64,000 nt of DNA from JACVRW01 sp963728155 (GTDB taxonomy: Bacteria; Actinomycetota; Thermoleophilia; Solirubrobacterales; Thermoleophilaceae), in contig CAVSJF010000026.1 in the NCBI GenBank assembly GCA_963728155.1, forward strand, positions 1 to 64,000, in the 5' to 3' direction. The notes below the pieces were generated by a model. That model was not told the DNA's origin. It was given only the letters and a program-made list of their open reading frames with translations, and did not search any database. This document shows, one piece after another, positions 1 through 15,073 of the stretch. The first letter of the stretch is position 1, and every line of letters begins with the position of its first letter. The position numbers were made by a program, and so were the translations under genes.

Positions 1-2
1 AG

Positions 3-4007
<4,005 letters not shown>

Positions 4008-4052
4008 CTGCGGTTCTGCGCCGCTAGTCCGAAAACGAGATTGACTTGGGCC

Positions 4053-4081
4053 CCTGCGGTGCCAGAGGATGGCACCGCAGG
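4053..4081 (+). terminator. Hairpin after rpoC, probable transcription terminator
   Basis: A perfect 11-bp inverted repeat, CCTGCGGTGCC at 4053-4063 and GGCACCGCAGG at 4071-4081, encloses a 7-nt loop. It begins 45 bases after the rpoC stop. No T-run follows, so it would act as a strong-stem, U-poor terminator or as a 3'-end stabilising hairpin. It also sits 36 bases before the start at 4117, so it could lie in that gene's leader instead. Confidence 0.6.
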
Positions 4082-4116
4082 AGTCTGGTCCAACTCCGAT
4101 TGGAGGTCTCGTTCTC

Positions 4117-4737
4117 ATGCGCCGTGTCTTTGCCCGCAGGCCCTCGCCGGCGATGGTGGTCGCGCTCGTGGCCCTCTTCGTCGCGCTGGGCGGCAGTGGC
4201 TACGCCGCCGTTCAGCTCAGCGGCAAGAACCTCAAGAACCGCTCGGTAGCCGGTAAGAAGCTGAAGAACAACACCCTCACTGGGAGGCAGATCCGGGAGT
4301 CGCGGCTGGGGACCGTGCCACGGGCGCAGGTGGCCACTGAACTGGCCGGCGGCACCGGAGCCAATCCGGGCAACCAGAACGGCGTCCCGCTGAGCAGCTT
4401 CGTTCGCCGCGAGTGCAACCAGGAGAGCGGTCAGATCAAGGGCGTGGCCACGGTCTCCGCGAGCCCGACCTTCCCCGCTGCGTTCACGCCCGTGGCGGGC
4501 TACAACTGCAGCGGCCAGTCGGTGGAGGCGAGGCGCCTCAGCATGGGTCGCTACGAGGTGCGGTTCAACGGGTCGCCGGTGACGCAAGCGGTGGCCACGG
4601 CGGTGGTGGCCGGATTCAAGGCCGACATGGTGTCGGTGACGAACACGGCCCCTGGCCTGTTCACGGTTTACGTGCTCGACCCGCTTCCCGCTCCGGGGGC
4701 CTTCGTCGATGACGGGTTCACGATGATCACGCCCTGA
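4117..4737 (+). CDS. Secreted or anchored protein, Thermoleophilia-type leader family
   Basis: 206 residues. The start ATG 4117 was chosen over an upstream in-frame start (4069) because GGAGGT at 4102-4107 lies 9 bases upstream and the protein then begins directly with a basic n-region. The leader MRRVFARRPSPAMVVALVALF continues into a Gly/Ala-rich stretch, giving one N-terminal membrane or signal segment. It is followed by short repeats of the form LKNRSVAGKKLKNNTLTG. The C-terminal half has two Cys (near residues 99 and 129) that could form a disulfide, and looks like a compact beta-rich domain. I recall this leader from many surface proteins of Solirubrobacterales; function is unknown. It converges on the HAD-like gene with an 11-bp overlap. 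Confidence 0.75.
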   Translation: MRRVFARRPSPAMVVALVALFVALGGSGYAAVQLSGKNLKNRSVAGKKLKNNTLTGRQIRESRLGTVPRAQVATELAGGTGANPGNQNGVPLSSFVRRECNQESGQIKGVATVSASPTFPAAFTPVAGYNCSGQSVEARRLSMGRYEVRFNGSPVTQAVATAVVAGFKADMVSVTNTAPGLFTVYVLDPLPAPGAFVDDGFTMITP

Positions 4738-5245
4738 ACGGGCGCGTCAACCCGTCCGCCCAGCGCAACAGCTCCGAGACGTGCTCGTCGGTCAACCCGA
4801 CCGGCGGGCTCGTCTCCACGAGCAGGGTGGGCGCGGCGCGGTCCTGCGCCCAGCGCCGGCAGGCCTCGTTGAGGTTGTCGTCGACCCACGCGGCGGGCCG
4901 GTCGGCGGCGTATTCGTCGATGGCGTCGACCTTCCAGTGCGCCGAGCCGAAGACCGCGCGACCGTCGAAGGTCAAACAGGGCAGATCGCGGAACGGGAGC
5001 TTCAGGAGGTAGGGCAGATGATCATTGGCGCGTTCCTCCCAGCCGGTAGCCCAAACGAGCTCGAAATGTTCAGCTAGGGTGACCAACCTGTCCCCGTTCG
5101 CCTCGGGGATGCAGTGCGCAACTCCATCGATCCAGTGCAGGGGACCAGGCAGATCGCCGGTGTCCGGGGCAAAGCCGAAGAGGCTGATCACCCCGTCGAC
5201 GTCCAAGAAGAGGACAGGGAGTTGTTGTGACGGTCCTTTTTCCAA
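4727..5245 (-). CDS. HAD-like hydrolase domain protein
   Basis: 172 residues. The N-terminal motif LFLDVDGV (Asp15 and Asp17) matches HAD motif I, and WVDDN near residue 118 resembles motif IV. A conserved-looking ATGWEERAN segment near residue 66 takes the motif II place (Thr67). Together these suggest a single-domain HAD phosphatase-like protein of the small, cap-poor type; the substrate is not visible. The start is uncertain: the only in-frame candidate before the motif is TTG at 5245, with no good ribosome site in front. The 3' end overlaps the stop of the convergent gene at 4117-4737. Confidence 0.7.
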   Translation of the reverse strand: MEKGPSQQLPVLFLDVDGVISLFGFAPDTGDLPGPLHWIDGVAHCIPEANGDRLVTLAEHFELVWATGWEERANDHLPYLLKLPFRDLPCLTFDGRAVFGSAHWKVDAIDEYAADRPAAWVDDNLNEACRRWAQDRAAPTLLVETSPPVGLTDEHVSELLRWADGLTRPFRA

Positions 5246-5347
5246 CGTTTCGTCTTGTTGTTACTGCGGCATCATTGGTTTGACTACGGGTGCGCCTTCT
5301 CATTCAAGCGGGAGGCGTGTGCGCCGATAGCTCGAAGTACCACTCGT

Positions 5348-5371
5348 GGCGGGCCCCCAAGGCCGCCCGCC
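5348..5371. other. Hairpin in the leader of the DMT transporter gene
   Basis: GGCGGGC at 5348-5354 pairs with GCCCGCC at 5365-5371 around a 10-nt loop. It ends 24 bases before the ATG at 5396, within the 150-base divergent region. It could limit translation initiation or simply reflect high GC; there is no T-run. Confidence 0.35.
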
Positions 5372-5395
5372 TCACCCCATCAACTCTCTCATTAG

Positions 5396-6262
5396 ATGAG
5401 CCTCCAACTCGGGATACTCCTTTCGCTGGTCTGCGCTTTCGCGACCAACGTCGGCTTTTTGCTCAAGCACCGCGGTGCCTGCGCGGCGCCCGACGTCTCG
5501 CTGCGGCACCCCATCGCCAGCGCGGTTGGCCTGTTTCGCTCCAAGTGGTTCACGATCGGCATCCTCGTGGCGATCGTGGCGTGGGTGTTCCACGTCGCGG
5601 CCCTGGCGCTCGCGCCGCTCTCGATCGTGCAGGCCGTCATCTCCGGCGGGCTCGTGTTCCTCACCGTGATCGCGGAGCGCTTCTTCGGCTGCACCGTGGG
5701 CCCGCGCCAGTGGGCGGGGGTGGGCCTCACCGCCCTCGGCCTCGTGCTTCTCGCCGTGACCCTGCCAAGCGGCGGCGGCTCCCACTCGAGCTACTCGCTC
5801 GCCGGCATGATCGCGTTCGAGTCCGCCCTGCTCGTGATCGGCACCATCCTGGTGCTCTCGCCCAAGCTCGGCTCTCACGAGCACCACGGAGTGATGCTCG
5901 GCACCGCGGCGGGCATCCTGTTCGGCGTTTCCGACGTAGCCATCAAGGCGCTCACCGGGCCGGTGGGCGACCAGGGCCTGGCGGGCCTGCTGTCTCCCTG
6001 GCTGGTCACCTGCATCCTCGCTTCGGTCATCGCCTTCTTCGCCTCGGCGCGCGGCCTGCAGAAGGGCGAGGCCGTTCCGGTGATCACCCTCACCAGCGCG
6101 GCCGCCAACGTGACCGCCATCAGCGGCGGCATCCTCGTGTTCGGCGATCCGATGCCCGGCGACCCGCTGGGGATCGTGATTCAGAGCTTCGCCTTCGTGC
6201 TGGTGATCGCCGCGGCGGCGCTCACTCCGGCGCCGGTGCGTGCCGTTCGCGCCACTGCCTGA
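5396..6262 (+). CDS. DMT/EamA-like integral membrane transporter
   Basis: 288 residues, almost wholly hydrophobic, with about nine to ten predicted membrane helices (for example LQLGILLSLVCAFATNVGFLL at the N-terminus). The length and the two-halves pattern match the drug/metabolite transporter superfamily (EamA or NIPA-like). A GDPMPGDPLG segment before the last helix is typical of the second EamA repeat. The substrate cannot be told. It converges on the alpha/beta hydrolase with a 41-bp overlap at the 3' ends, so the two mRNAs are antisense to each other there. Confidence 0.8.
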   Translation: MSLQLGILLSLVCAFATNVGFLLKHRGACAAPDVSLRHPIASAVGLFRSKWFTIGILVAIVAWVFHVAALALAPLSIVQAVISGGLVFLTVIAERFFGCTVGPRQWAGVGLTALGLVLLAVTLPSGGGSHSSYSLAGMIAFESALLVIGTILVLSPKLGSHEHHGVMLGTAAGILFGVSDVAIKALTGPVGDQGLAGLLSPWLVTCILASVIAFFASARGLQKGEAVPVITLTSAAANVTAISGGILVFGDPMPGDPLGIVIQSFAFVLVIAAAALTPAPVRAVRATA

Positions 6263-7019
6263 TCTCGCCGGCCAGCAACTCGGGGTCGTCGGACATCGGC
6301 ACGTGTCCGAGTCCGCTCAGGTAGCGCAGCTCGGCACCCGGGATCAGACGCTCAAAGCGGCGGCCCTGGCGGGGCAGCAGAATCACGTCCCGGGTGCCCC
6401 ACAGGACCAGCACCGGGCAGCGAACGGCGTCGAGTCCCCGCACCTGGCGGTTCATGGTGTGCGGAAGGGTTGCGTCGAAGCCCGGTGCGTGCGCGAACAG
6501 CTCGCTCTGCTCGATCAGCTCGTCGGGATCGGCGCGCCTCGGGCGGCCCAGGGTCGGACCGGCGAACAGCGTGCGGCCGACCGGGTTGCGCAGCAGCGGC
6601 TCGGGCGCCGGCGCGGTGCGGGCGAGGAAGCGCATGCCCCGCAGGATCCCGCGCCCCCAGGCGCCCTCGCGTTCGGTGGCCAGGCCGGCCGGCGATATGG
6701 CGACGACCGTACGCGCGCGGCCGCGCCGGGCCAGCTCCAGGCAGACCCAGCCGCCCAGCGAGTTGCCGGCCAGGTGGGCGGTTTCGAAGCCGGCTTGGTC
6801 CATCGCTCCTTCCACCGCGTCGGCCAGCGCCTCCGGGGTCGGCTCGGCACCGTCGGGCAGCGAGCCCGAGCGCCCGAAGCCGGGCATGTCGACCGCCAGC
6901 ACGTCGAAGTCGCGCTCGAGCATCGGGAGCATCGGCTTCCAGCCGCGCCAGGTGTGCCCGATGCCGTGAATCAGCACGAGCGGCTCGCCCTCTCCACCGC
7001 GGTGATGATCGAGCCTCAT
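6222..7019 (-). CDS. Alpha/beta hydrolase
   Basis: 265 residues from the ATG at 7019; a longer frame from 7076 exists but would run over the rpsL start. The fold is clear: oxyanion region HGIGH near the N-terminus, nucleophile elbow GNSLGG, acid in GTRDVI and catalytic His in GLGHVP near the C-terminus. The family includes esterases, haloperoxidase-like enzymes and C-C hydrolases; the substrate is unknown. It is divergent from rpsL, and the two start codons are only 43 bases apart, so the rpsL promoter must overlap the 5' end of this gene. Confidence 0.85.
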   Translation of the reverse strand: MRLDHHRGGEGEPLVLIHGIGHTWRGWKPMLPMLERDFDVLAVDMPGFGRSGSLPDGAEPTPEALADAVEGAMDQAGFETAHLAGNSLGGWVCLELARRGRARTVVAISPAGLATEREGAWGRGILRGMRFLARTAPAPEPLLRNPVGRTLFAGPTLGRPRRADPDELIEQSELFAHAPGFDATLPHTMNRQVRGLDAVRCPVLVLWGTRDVILLPRQGRRFERLIPGAELRYLSGLGHVPMSDDPELLAGEIRQWRERHAPAPE

Positions 7020-7042
7020 GACCCCGGACTCTACGGTTGCCG

Positions 7043-7053
7043 CTGCTACCATC
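7043..7053 (+). promoter_or_regulatory. Extended -10 promoter element before rpsL
   Basis: CTGCTACCATC contains the extended -10 pattern TGnTACCAT. The hexamer ends at 7052, only 10 bases before the rpsL ATG at 7063, so the transcript would be nearly leaderless. The identical 11-mer occurs upstream of fusA (8695-8705). No good -35 is visible. Basis is the repeat and the motif; no start site is known. Confidence 0.5.
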
Positions 7054-7062
7054 ACCCGCCGC

Positions 7063-7458
7063 ATGCCCAGCATCAATCAGCTCGTCCGCAAGGGCCGCAC
7101 CAAGCCCAACAAGAAGGTCTCGACACCGGGACTGAAGTCCGGGCAGGGGCGCAAGAAGCGCATCGCCGCGCCCCAGCGGCGCGGGGTCTGCACGCGCGTG
7201 TACACCACCACTCCGAAGAAGCCGAACTCGGCGCTTCGCAAGGTGGCCCGCGTGCGCCTGACCAATGGGATGGAGGTCACCTCCTACATCCCAGGCGAGG
7301 GCCACAACCTGCAGGAGCACTCGGTCGTGCTCGTGCGCGGTGGCCGCGTAAAGGACCTGCCGGGTGTGCGCTACAAGGTGGTTCGCGGGACCCTCGACGC
7401 GGCCGGCGTGTCCGACCGCAAGAAGGCCCGCTCCCAGTACGGCGCCAAGGCCCGGTAG
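7063..7458 (+). CDS. rpsL: 30S ribosomal protein S12
   Basis: 131 residues, slightly longer than the usual 124 because of an insert near residues 20-36. Decoding-centre motifs TTTPKKPNSALRKVARVRL and PGEGHNLQEHSV are intact; the Lys and Pro positions known for streptomycin resistance are wild type in appearance. The ATG 7063 was preferred over an in-frame ATG at 7018 because MPSINQLVRKG matches the family N-terminus. rpsG follows after two bases. Confidence 0.97.
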   Translation: MPSINQLVRKGRTKPNKKVSTPGLKSGQGRKKRIAAPQRRGVCTRVYTTTPKKPNSALRKVARVRLTNGMEVTSYIPGEGHNLQEHSVVLVRGGRVKDLPGVRYKVVRGTLDAAGVSDRKKARSQYGAKAR

Positions 7459-7460
7459 CC

Positions 7461-7931
7461 GTGCCGCGCCGCAACTCACCGGGCGCCCGCGTGATCGAGA
7501 ACGACTCCATGTACGGGTCGAAGCTCGTGCAGCAGGTGATCAACAAGGTCATGGTCGACGGCAAGAAGTCGACGGCCGAGAAGATCGTCTACGACGCCCT
7601 CGACATCCTGGCCCGGCGCACCAACAGCGACCCGGTGCCCGCGCTCGAGGAGTCGATCAAGGTGCTCACGCCGGTCCTAGAGGTGCGCTCCCGCCGAGTC
7701 GGCGGCGCCACCTACCAGGTGCCCGTCGAGGTACCCGCCCCGCGCGCCCGCACGCTCGCCGTGCGCTGGCTCGTCGAGTTCTCCCGCTCACGCCGCGAGA
7801 AGTCGATGTCCGAGCGCCTCGCCGGCGAGCTCGGCGACGCCCAGTCCCAGCAGGGCGGCGCGTTCAAGCGCAAGGACGACATCTTCCGCATGGCTCAGGC
7901 GAACAAGGCCTTCGCCCACTACCGCTGGTAG
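7461..7931 (+). CDS. rpsG: 30S ribosomal protein S7
   Basis: 156 residues, the normal length. It binds the 3' major domain of 16S rRNA and nucleates assembly of the small-subunit head. Typical stretches are seen: NKVMVDGKKSTAEKIVYDAL, VRSRRVGGATYQVPVEV and KKDD-like RKDDIFRMAQANKAFAHYRW at the C-terminus. The start is GTG 7461, two bases after the rpsL stop, so translation is likely coupled. fusA does not follow directly as in many bacteria: a gene on the other strand is inserted between. Confidence 0.97.
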   Translation: MPRRNSPGARVIENDSMYGSKLVQQVINKVMVDGKKSTAEKIVYDALDILARRTNSDPVPALEESIKVLTPVLEVRSRRVGGATYQVPVEVPAPRARTLAVRWLVEFSRSRREKSMSERLAGELGDAQSQQGGAFKRKDDIFRMAQANKAFAHYRW

Positions 7932-8051
7932 CAGCGGTCCGATAAGCGTCGCCTGGCGGGGTCATCGGCCGCTCGCGTGCGGAGCACGCGTCGCGACCTG
8001 CTTCCCACGCCATGCTCGCTTCTCGAACCGCTGACCGCGCGGTGGCCGATT

Positions 8052-8070
8052 TTGCATCCAATGGATGCAA
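8052..8070. promoter_or_regulatory. Perfect palindrome TTGCATCCA-A-TGGATGCAA
   Basis: Nine-base arms with a single central base lie in the 171-base gap between the rpsG stop and the 3' end of the gene at 8103. It is A/T-richer than everything around it. It looks like an operator or a short dispersed palindrome; no T-run follows to make it a terminator. Confidence 0.4.
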
Positions 8071-8102
8071 GATCCGCCACCCACAACCGAACCCACCCCT
8101 CA

Positions 8103-8660
8103 CTAGCCCGAGCCCGGCCGCGCGGCGCCGCCCACCCGCCGAGAGTCAGCAACGCCCGGTAACCACAGCGCCGCCGCGCCCGCCCCCACAGCCAGCACCC
8201 CCGCCACCAGCTCCAGATAGAACCCCACCTCCGGCCGCGCCTCGGCCCCCTCGAAACGCGGTCCGATCGCGCCCGTGTCGTTGGTCACCGGCAGGTCGAT
8301 CAGCAGGGCGATGCCCAGTACCACCAGCCCCACGCCCATCAGCGCCGCCGCGGCCGGCCGGGCGCCCCCTACGCCCGCGCCCCAGGCCATCACCGCCGCC
8401 ACCAGCCCCAGGAGCAGCAGGGCCGGACCGTGACGCTCGAAGCCGCTCTGGACGCAGCCGTCGGCGAGTCCGGGGTCGGAGTCGTTGATGACCTCGCAGG
8501 ACCCGCTGGCCACGTCGACCGACACGATCGCAAGGAAGTCGGCCGCGCCCATCAACAGGGCGGCCAGGATCGCCACGCCGGTCACCGCGAGCGCCCGCGT
8601 GGGGGACCTGCTCGGGGCGGCCTCGGTTCTGCGGGCGGCGGCCATGGCGCGGGCCATCAT
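8103..8660 (-). CDS. Four-helix membrane protein of unknown function
   Basis: About 185 residues. Four hydrophobic segments are visible (for example ALAVTGVAILAALLMGAADFL, then two in the middle and one near the C-terminus). Between helices 1 and 2 is an extracytoplasmic-looking loop with two Cys (SCEVINDSD and DGCVQSG) that could form a disulfide. Two further ATGs at 8657 and 8645 could be the start. No family is recognised. The gene interrupts the usual rpsG-fusA run on the opposite strand. Confidence 0.6.
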   Translation of the reverse strand: MMARAMAAARRTEAAPSRSPTRALAVTGVAILAALLMGAADFLAIVSVDVASGSCEVINDSDPGLADGCVQSGFERHGPALLLLGLVAAVMAWGAGVGGARPAAAALMGVGLVVLGIALLIDLPVTNDTGAIGPRFEGAEARPEVGFYLELVAGVLAVGAGAAALWLPGVADSRRVGGAARPGSG

Positions 8661-8694
8661 GTCGCATTGCAGGGGCCATCAGGACGTCCAGCCC

Positions 8695-8705
8695 CTGCTA
8701 CCATC
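8695..8705 (+). promoter_or_regulatory. Extended -10 promoter element before fusA
   Basis: The same CTGCTACCATC 11-mer as before rpsL, here 183 bases upstream of the fusA ATG. It would give a long leader of about 175 bases that holds the hairpin and T-run at 8835-8855. Confidence 0.45.
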
Positions 8706-8834
8706 GTGTGTCGCCCGCGGGGGGACTTTCCCAGGTCCCTGCCCGCTTCAGCCGCTCTGCGGCGGGCGCAGGTCCACGTCAATGGAGACCCTCACTACAT
8801 AGACCAGTTCCGGGCGAGCACAGGACGCAGCACC

Positions 8835-8855
8835 GGCCCGGTCAGGGCCTTTTTT
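8835..8855 (+). terminator. Hairpin with T6 in the fusA leader, possible attenuator
   Basis: GGCCC (8835-8839), a 5-nt loop, GGGCC (8845-8849) and then TTTTTT (8850-8855), 32 bases before the fusA start. It has the form of a short intrinsic terminator lying inside the leader of a highly expressed gene, which suggests attenuation or readthrough control of fusA-tuf. The stem is only 5 bp, so it may be weak. Confidence 0.5.
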
Positions 8856-8887
8856 CTGCCCGAACACGGAAAGCACCGAAAGAGCAC

Positions 8888-10999
<2,112 letters not shown>

Positions 11000-11079
11000 T
11001 GAGTATGTTTCCGGGGTTGCCCATACGGGTCACGCCGGACGGAACGACTTAAGACTTAGGCGAAAGGAAGAGGCCCGCA

Positions 11080-12267
<1,188 letters not shown>

Positions 12268-12293
12268 GGAACCCTCCGACAGAGGACCTACCC

Positions 12294-12322
12294 GGGGGTG
12301 AGCAGGCGCAAGGCTCGCCCCC
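12294..12322 (+). other. Hairpin between tuf and rpsJ
   Basis: GGGGGTGAGC (12294-12303) pairs with GCTCGCCCCC (12313-12322) over a 9-nt loop; one of the ten pairs is U-G. It lies 18 bases before the rpsJ ATG, in the 73-base gap. No T-run follows. It could be a partial terminator, an RNA processing or stability element, or part of an S10-operon autoregulatory leader. Confidence 0.5.
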
Positions 12323-12340
12323 GAATCTGTCACCAGCCCC

Positions 12341-12664
12341 ATGGCCACACTCACGCAGAACAAGATCCGCATCCGGCTCAAGGCCTACGACCACTCGGCG
12401 ATCGAGACGGCCGCCAAGGAGATCGTGGACACGGCCGTGCGCACCGGCGCCTCGGTGTCCGGGCCCGTGCCCCTGCCCACCGAGAAGAACGTCTACTGCG
12501 TCATCCGCTCGCCGTTCAAGGACAAGGACTCGCGCGAGCACTTCGAGATCCGCACGCACAAGCGGCTGATCGACATCCTGCAGCCGACCCCCAAGACGGT
12601 GGACTCGCTGCAGCGCCTCGACCACCTGCCGGCGGGCGTAGACATCCAGATACAGCTGGTCTGA
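12341..12664 (+). CDS. rpsJ: 30S ribosomal protein S10
   Basis: 107 residues. It is the first gene of the S10 cluster and sits in the small-subunit head; in other bacteria it is also the NusE antitermination factor. Core motifs IRIRLKAYDH, TGASVSGPVPLPT and REHFEIRTHKRLIDI are intact. No clear Shine-Dalgarno is seen; the hairpin at 12294-12322 lies just upstream. rplC begins 4 bases after the stop. Confidence 0.97.
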   Translation: MATLTQNKIRIRLKAYDHSAIETAAKEIVDTAVRTGASVSGPVPLPTEKNVYCVIRSPFKDKDSREHFEIRTHKRLIDILQPTPKTVDSLQRLDHLPAGVDIQIQLV

Positions 12665-12668
12665 CGCC

Positions 12669-13301
12669 GTGGCCGGCCTTCTCGGGAGAAAGTTGGGCAT
12701 GACCCAGGTCTTCGTTCCCGAGGACGGCCGCGTCGAGCGCGTGACCGTGATCGAGGCCGGGCCCTGCTTCGTAACCGGCATCCGCCGCGCCGAGCGCGAC
12801 GGTTACGACGCCGTGCAGGTGGGCTTCGGCGAGGTGTCGGACAAGAAGCTCAACAAGCCCAAGCTCGGCCTCCTGCGAAAGGCGGGCGTGGGCAACCTCA
12901 AGTACCTGCGCGAGTTTCGCGGCGATCCCGGCGAGGCCGAGGTGGGAAACCAGCTCAGCCTCGACTCGGTCTTCGAAGCGGGCCAAAAGGTCAAGGTCTC
13001 GGGCGTGTCCAAGGGCAAGGGCTTCCAGGGCACGATCAAGCGCCACAACTTCTCTCGCGGCCCGGTCTCGCACGGCTCGCACAACGTGCGTGGGCCCGGC
13101 TCGATCGGCGCCTCGGCCGATCCCGCACGCGTGTTCAAGGGCATCCGCGGCCCCGGCCAGATGGGCAACAAGCGCGTGACCCAGCGCGGCCTCGAGGTGG
13201 TCGACGTCCGTGCCGACGACAACCTGCTGCTGCTGCGCGGCTCGGTGCCCGGCCCCAAGGGCTCGGTCGTGGAGATCCGCGGCGACAAGGACCACGCCTG
13301 A
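12669..13301 (+). CDS. rplC: 50S ribosomal protein L3
   Basis: 210 residues, normal length, GTG start. It binds near the peptidyl transferase centre and the 3' end of 23S rRNA. Typical features are GLLGRKLGMTQVF at the N-terminus, the SKGKGFQGTIKRHNF and HGSHNVRGPGSIG loop and GQMGNKRVTQRGL. The stop overlaps the rplD start by one base (TGATG), so translation is coupled. Confidence 0.97.
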   Translation: MAGLLGRKLGMTQVFVPEDGRVERVTVIEAGPCFVTGIRRAERDGYDAVQVGFGEVSDKKLNKPKLGLLRKAGVGNLKYLREFRGDPGEAEVGNQLSLDSVFEAGQKVKVSGVSKGKGFQGTIKRHNFSRGPVSHGSHNVRGPGSIGASADPARVFKGIRGPGQMGNKRVTQRGLEVVDVRADDNLLLLRGSVPGPKGSVVEIRGDKDHA

Positions 13302-13930
13302 TGGCGGCTGCGGCGAAGGTCAAGTACATCGGTGGAGCGTCCGGCACGCTGGAGCTCGATGACGCCGTGTTCGGCGAGAGCTTCCACGGCCCGCTGGTGC
13401 ACGAGGCGGTGCGGGCGGAGCTCGCCGCGCGCCGTCGGGGCACCGCCTCGACCAAGTCTCGCGGCGAGGTGGCGATGACCGGCGCCAAGGCCTGGCGCCA
13501 GAAGGGCACCGGGCGGGCACGGGTCGGCGCGCTCTCGGCGCCTCAGCGCACCGGCGGCGGCGTGGCCTTCGGCCCCAAGCCGCGCGCCTACACGGTCAAG
13601 GTCAACCGCAAGGCTCGCCGGCGCGCGCTGCGCGCGGCGCTCTCGCTGCACGCCGAGCGCGACTCGATCGCGGCGGTCGATCCCTCGGCGTTCACGCCTC
13701 CGTCCACGAAATCGGCCGCGGCCGCGCTGGCCGGCCTCGAGGGCGAGGGCGGCGTGCTCGTCGTGCTCAGCGACGGCGAGGAGAGTTGCGCCCTCTCCTT
13801 TCGCAACCTCGCCGACGTGACCGTCATGCGCGCCGAGGACGTGGGGGTGGCCGATGTCGTGCGGGCGGGGAAGATCGTGATCTCCGCCTCGGCGCTCGAG
13901 CGCCTGACCGAGAAGGCGGCGTCGCGATGA
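13301..13930 (+). CDS. rplD: 50S ribosomal protein L4
   Basis: 209 residues. It lines the exit tunnel with L22, and in some bacteria represses its own S10 operon. The conserved loop is present as RGTASTKSRGEV, WRQKGTGRARVG and GGGVAFGPKPR. The C-terminal half is more diverged, but ends in a normal Rossmann-like region. One-base overlap with rplC and an ATGA overlap with rplW show tight coupling. Confidence 0.96.
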   Translation: MAAAAKVKYIGGASGTLELDDAVFGESFHGPLVHEAVRAELAARRRGTASTKSRGEVAMTGAKAWRQKGTGRARVGALSAPQRTGGGVAFGPKPRAYTVKVNRKARRRALRAALSLHAERDSIAAVDPSAFTPPSTKSAAAALAGLEGEGGVLVVLSDGEESCALSFRNLADVTVMRAEDVGVADVVRAGKIVISASALERLTEKAASR

Positions 13931-14217
13931 ACTCCCGCCAGGTGATCATCAGGCCGGTCATCTCCGAGAAGAGCTACGCGCTGCTGGCGGCCAACAAGTA
14001 CACGTTTCGCGTGAACGAGCGCGCGAACAAGACGCAGGTGCGCCAGTCCGTCGAGGACATCTTCGGCGTCCGTGTGACCGGCGTGCGCACGGCCTGGGTC
14101 AAGCCCAAGCCCAAGCGCCGCGGCTTCAGCACGGGCACTCGCCGCCACTGGAAGAAGGCCGTGGTGACGCTCCATCCCGACGATTCAATCGAGCTCTTCG
14201 AGGGCCAGGAAGGCTAG
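13927..14217 (+). CDS. rplW: 50S ribosomal protein L23
   Basis: 96 residues from ATG 13927, which overlaps the rplD stop (ATGA). A longer open frame exists upstream but MNSRQVIIRPVISEKSYAL is the expected N-terminus. L23 sits at the tunnel exit and is the docking site for trigger factor and SRP. The core NKYTFRVNERANKTQVRQSVEDIFGV-type region and the basic loop around PKPKRRGFSTGTRRHWKK are present. Confidence 0.97.
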   Translation: MNSRQVIIRPVISEKSYALLAANKYTFRVNERANKTQVRQSVEDIFGVRVTGVRTAWVKPKPKRRGFSTGTRRHWKKAVVTLHPDDSIELFEGQEG

Positions 14218-14227
14218 GTAACGCGCC

Positions 14228-15073
14228 ATGGCCATCAAGAAACACCGCCCCACGTCGCCCGGCCGGCGCTTCGCCACCTGGCTCCAGCACGAGGCGGTGA
14301 CCAAGGACACGCCCGAGAAGTCGCTCACCGAGGGGCTGCGCAAGTCCGGCGGGCGCAACGCCAACGGCCGCATCACCTCGCGCCACCGCGGCGGCGGGGC
14401 CAAGCGCCTCTACCGCAAGATCGACTTCAAGCGCCGCAAGGACGGGGTGCCGGCCAAGGTCGCGGCCATCGAGTACGACCCCAACCGCTCGGCCCACATC
14501 GCGCTGCTGCACTACGCCGACGGCGAGAAGCGCTACATCCTGGCGCCGGGGCGCCTGCAGGTGGGCGCCACGGTTACCTCGGGCCCCGACGCCGACATCC
14601 AGCCGGGCAACTGCCTGCCGCTGGCCAACATCCCCACCGGCACCACGGTGCATAACGTCGAGCTCACGCCCGGCCGCGGCGGCCAGCTCGGCCGCAGCGC
14701 CGGAACGTCCATCCAGGTGGTGGCCAAGGAGGGCAAGTACGCGACCCTGCGCCTTCCCTCGAGCGAGATGCGCATGGTGGCGGTCGACTGCCGCGCGACC
14801 ATCGGCGTGCTGGGCAACGCCGAGCACGAGCTCGTCGAGCTCGGCAAGGCCGGCCGCTCGCGCCACCGGGGCAAGCGCCCGCAGACCCGCGGCGTGGCCA
14901 TGAACCCAGTCGACCACCCGCACGGCGGCGGCGAGGCGCACAAGACTCCCGGCGGGCATCCCGTCACGCCGTGGGGCGTGCCCACGCTCGGCTACCGCAC
15001 GCGCAAGAAGCGCAAGACCTCCGACCAGTTCATCGTCCGTGGCCGCCGGCGCGGCAAGAAGGGCAGGCGCTAG
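14228..15073 (+). CDS. rplB: 50S ribosomal protein L2
   Basis: 281 residues. It is needed for subunit association and peptidyl transferase. Typical segments: GGRNANGRITSRHRGGG, IEYDPNRSAHIALL, and the catalytic-centre loop VAMNPVDHPHGGGE with the conserved His residues. The C-terminus is the usual basic tail. The rpsS start follows with no gap. Confidence 0.98.
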   Translation: MAIKKHRPTSPGRRFATWLQHEAVTKDTPEKSLTEGLRKSGGRNANGRITSRHRGGGAKRLYRKIDFKRRKDGVPAKVAAIEYDPNRSAHIALLHYADGEKRYILAPGRLQVGATVTSGPDADIQPGNCLPLANIPTGTTVHNVELTPGRGGQLGRSAGTSIQVVAKEGKYATLRLPSSEMRMVAVDCRATIGVLGNAEHELVELGKAGRSRHRGKRPQTRGVAMNPVDHPHGGGEAHKTPGGHPVTPWGVPTLGYRTRKKRKTSDQFIVRGRRRGKKGRR

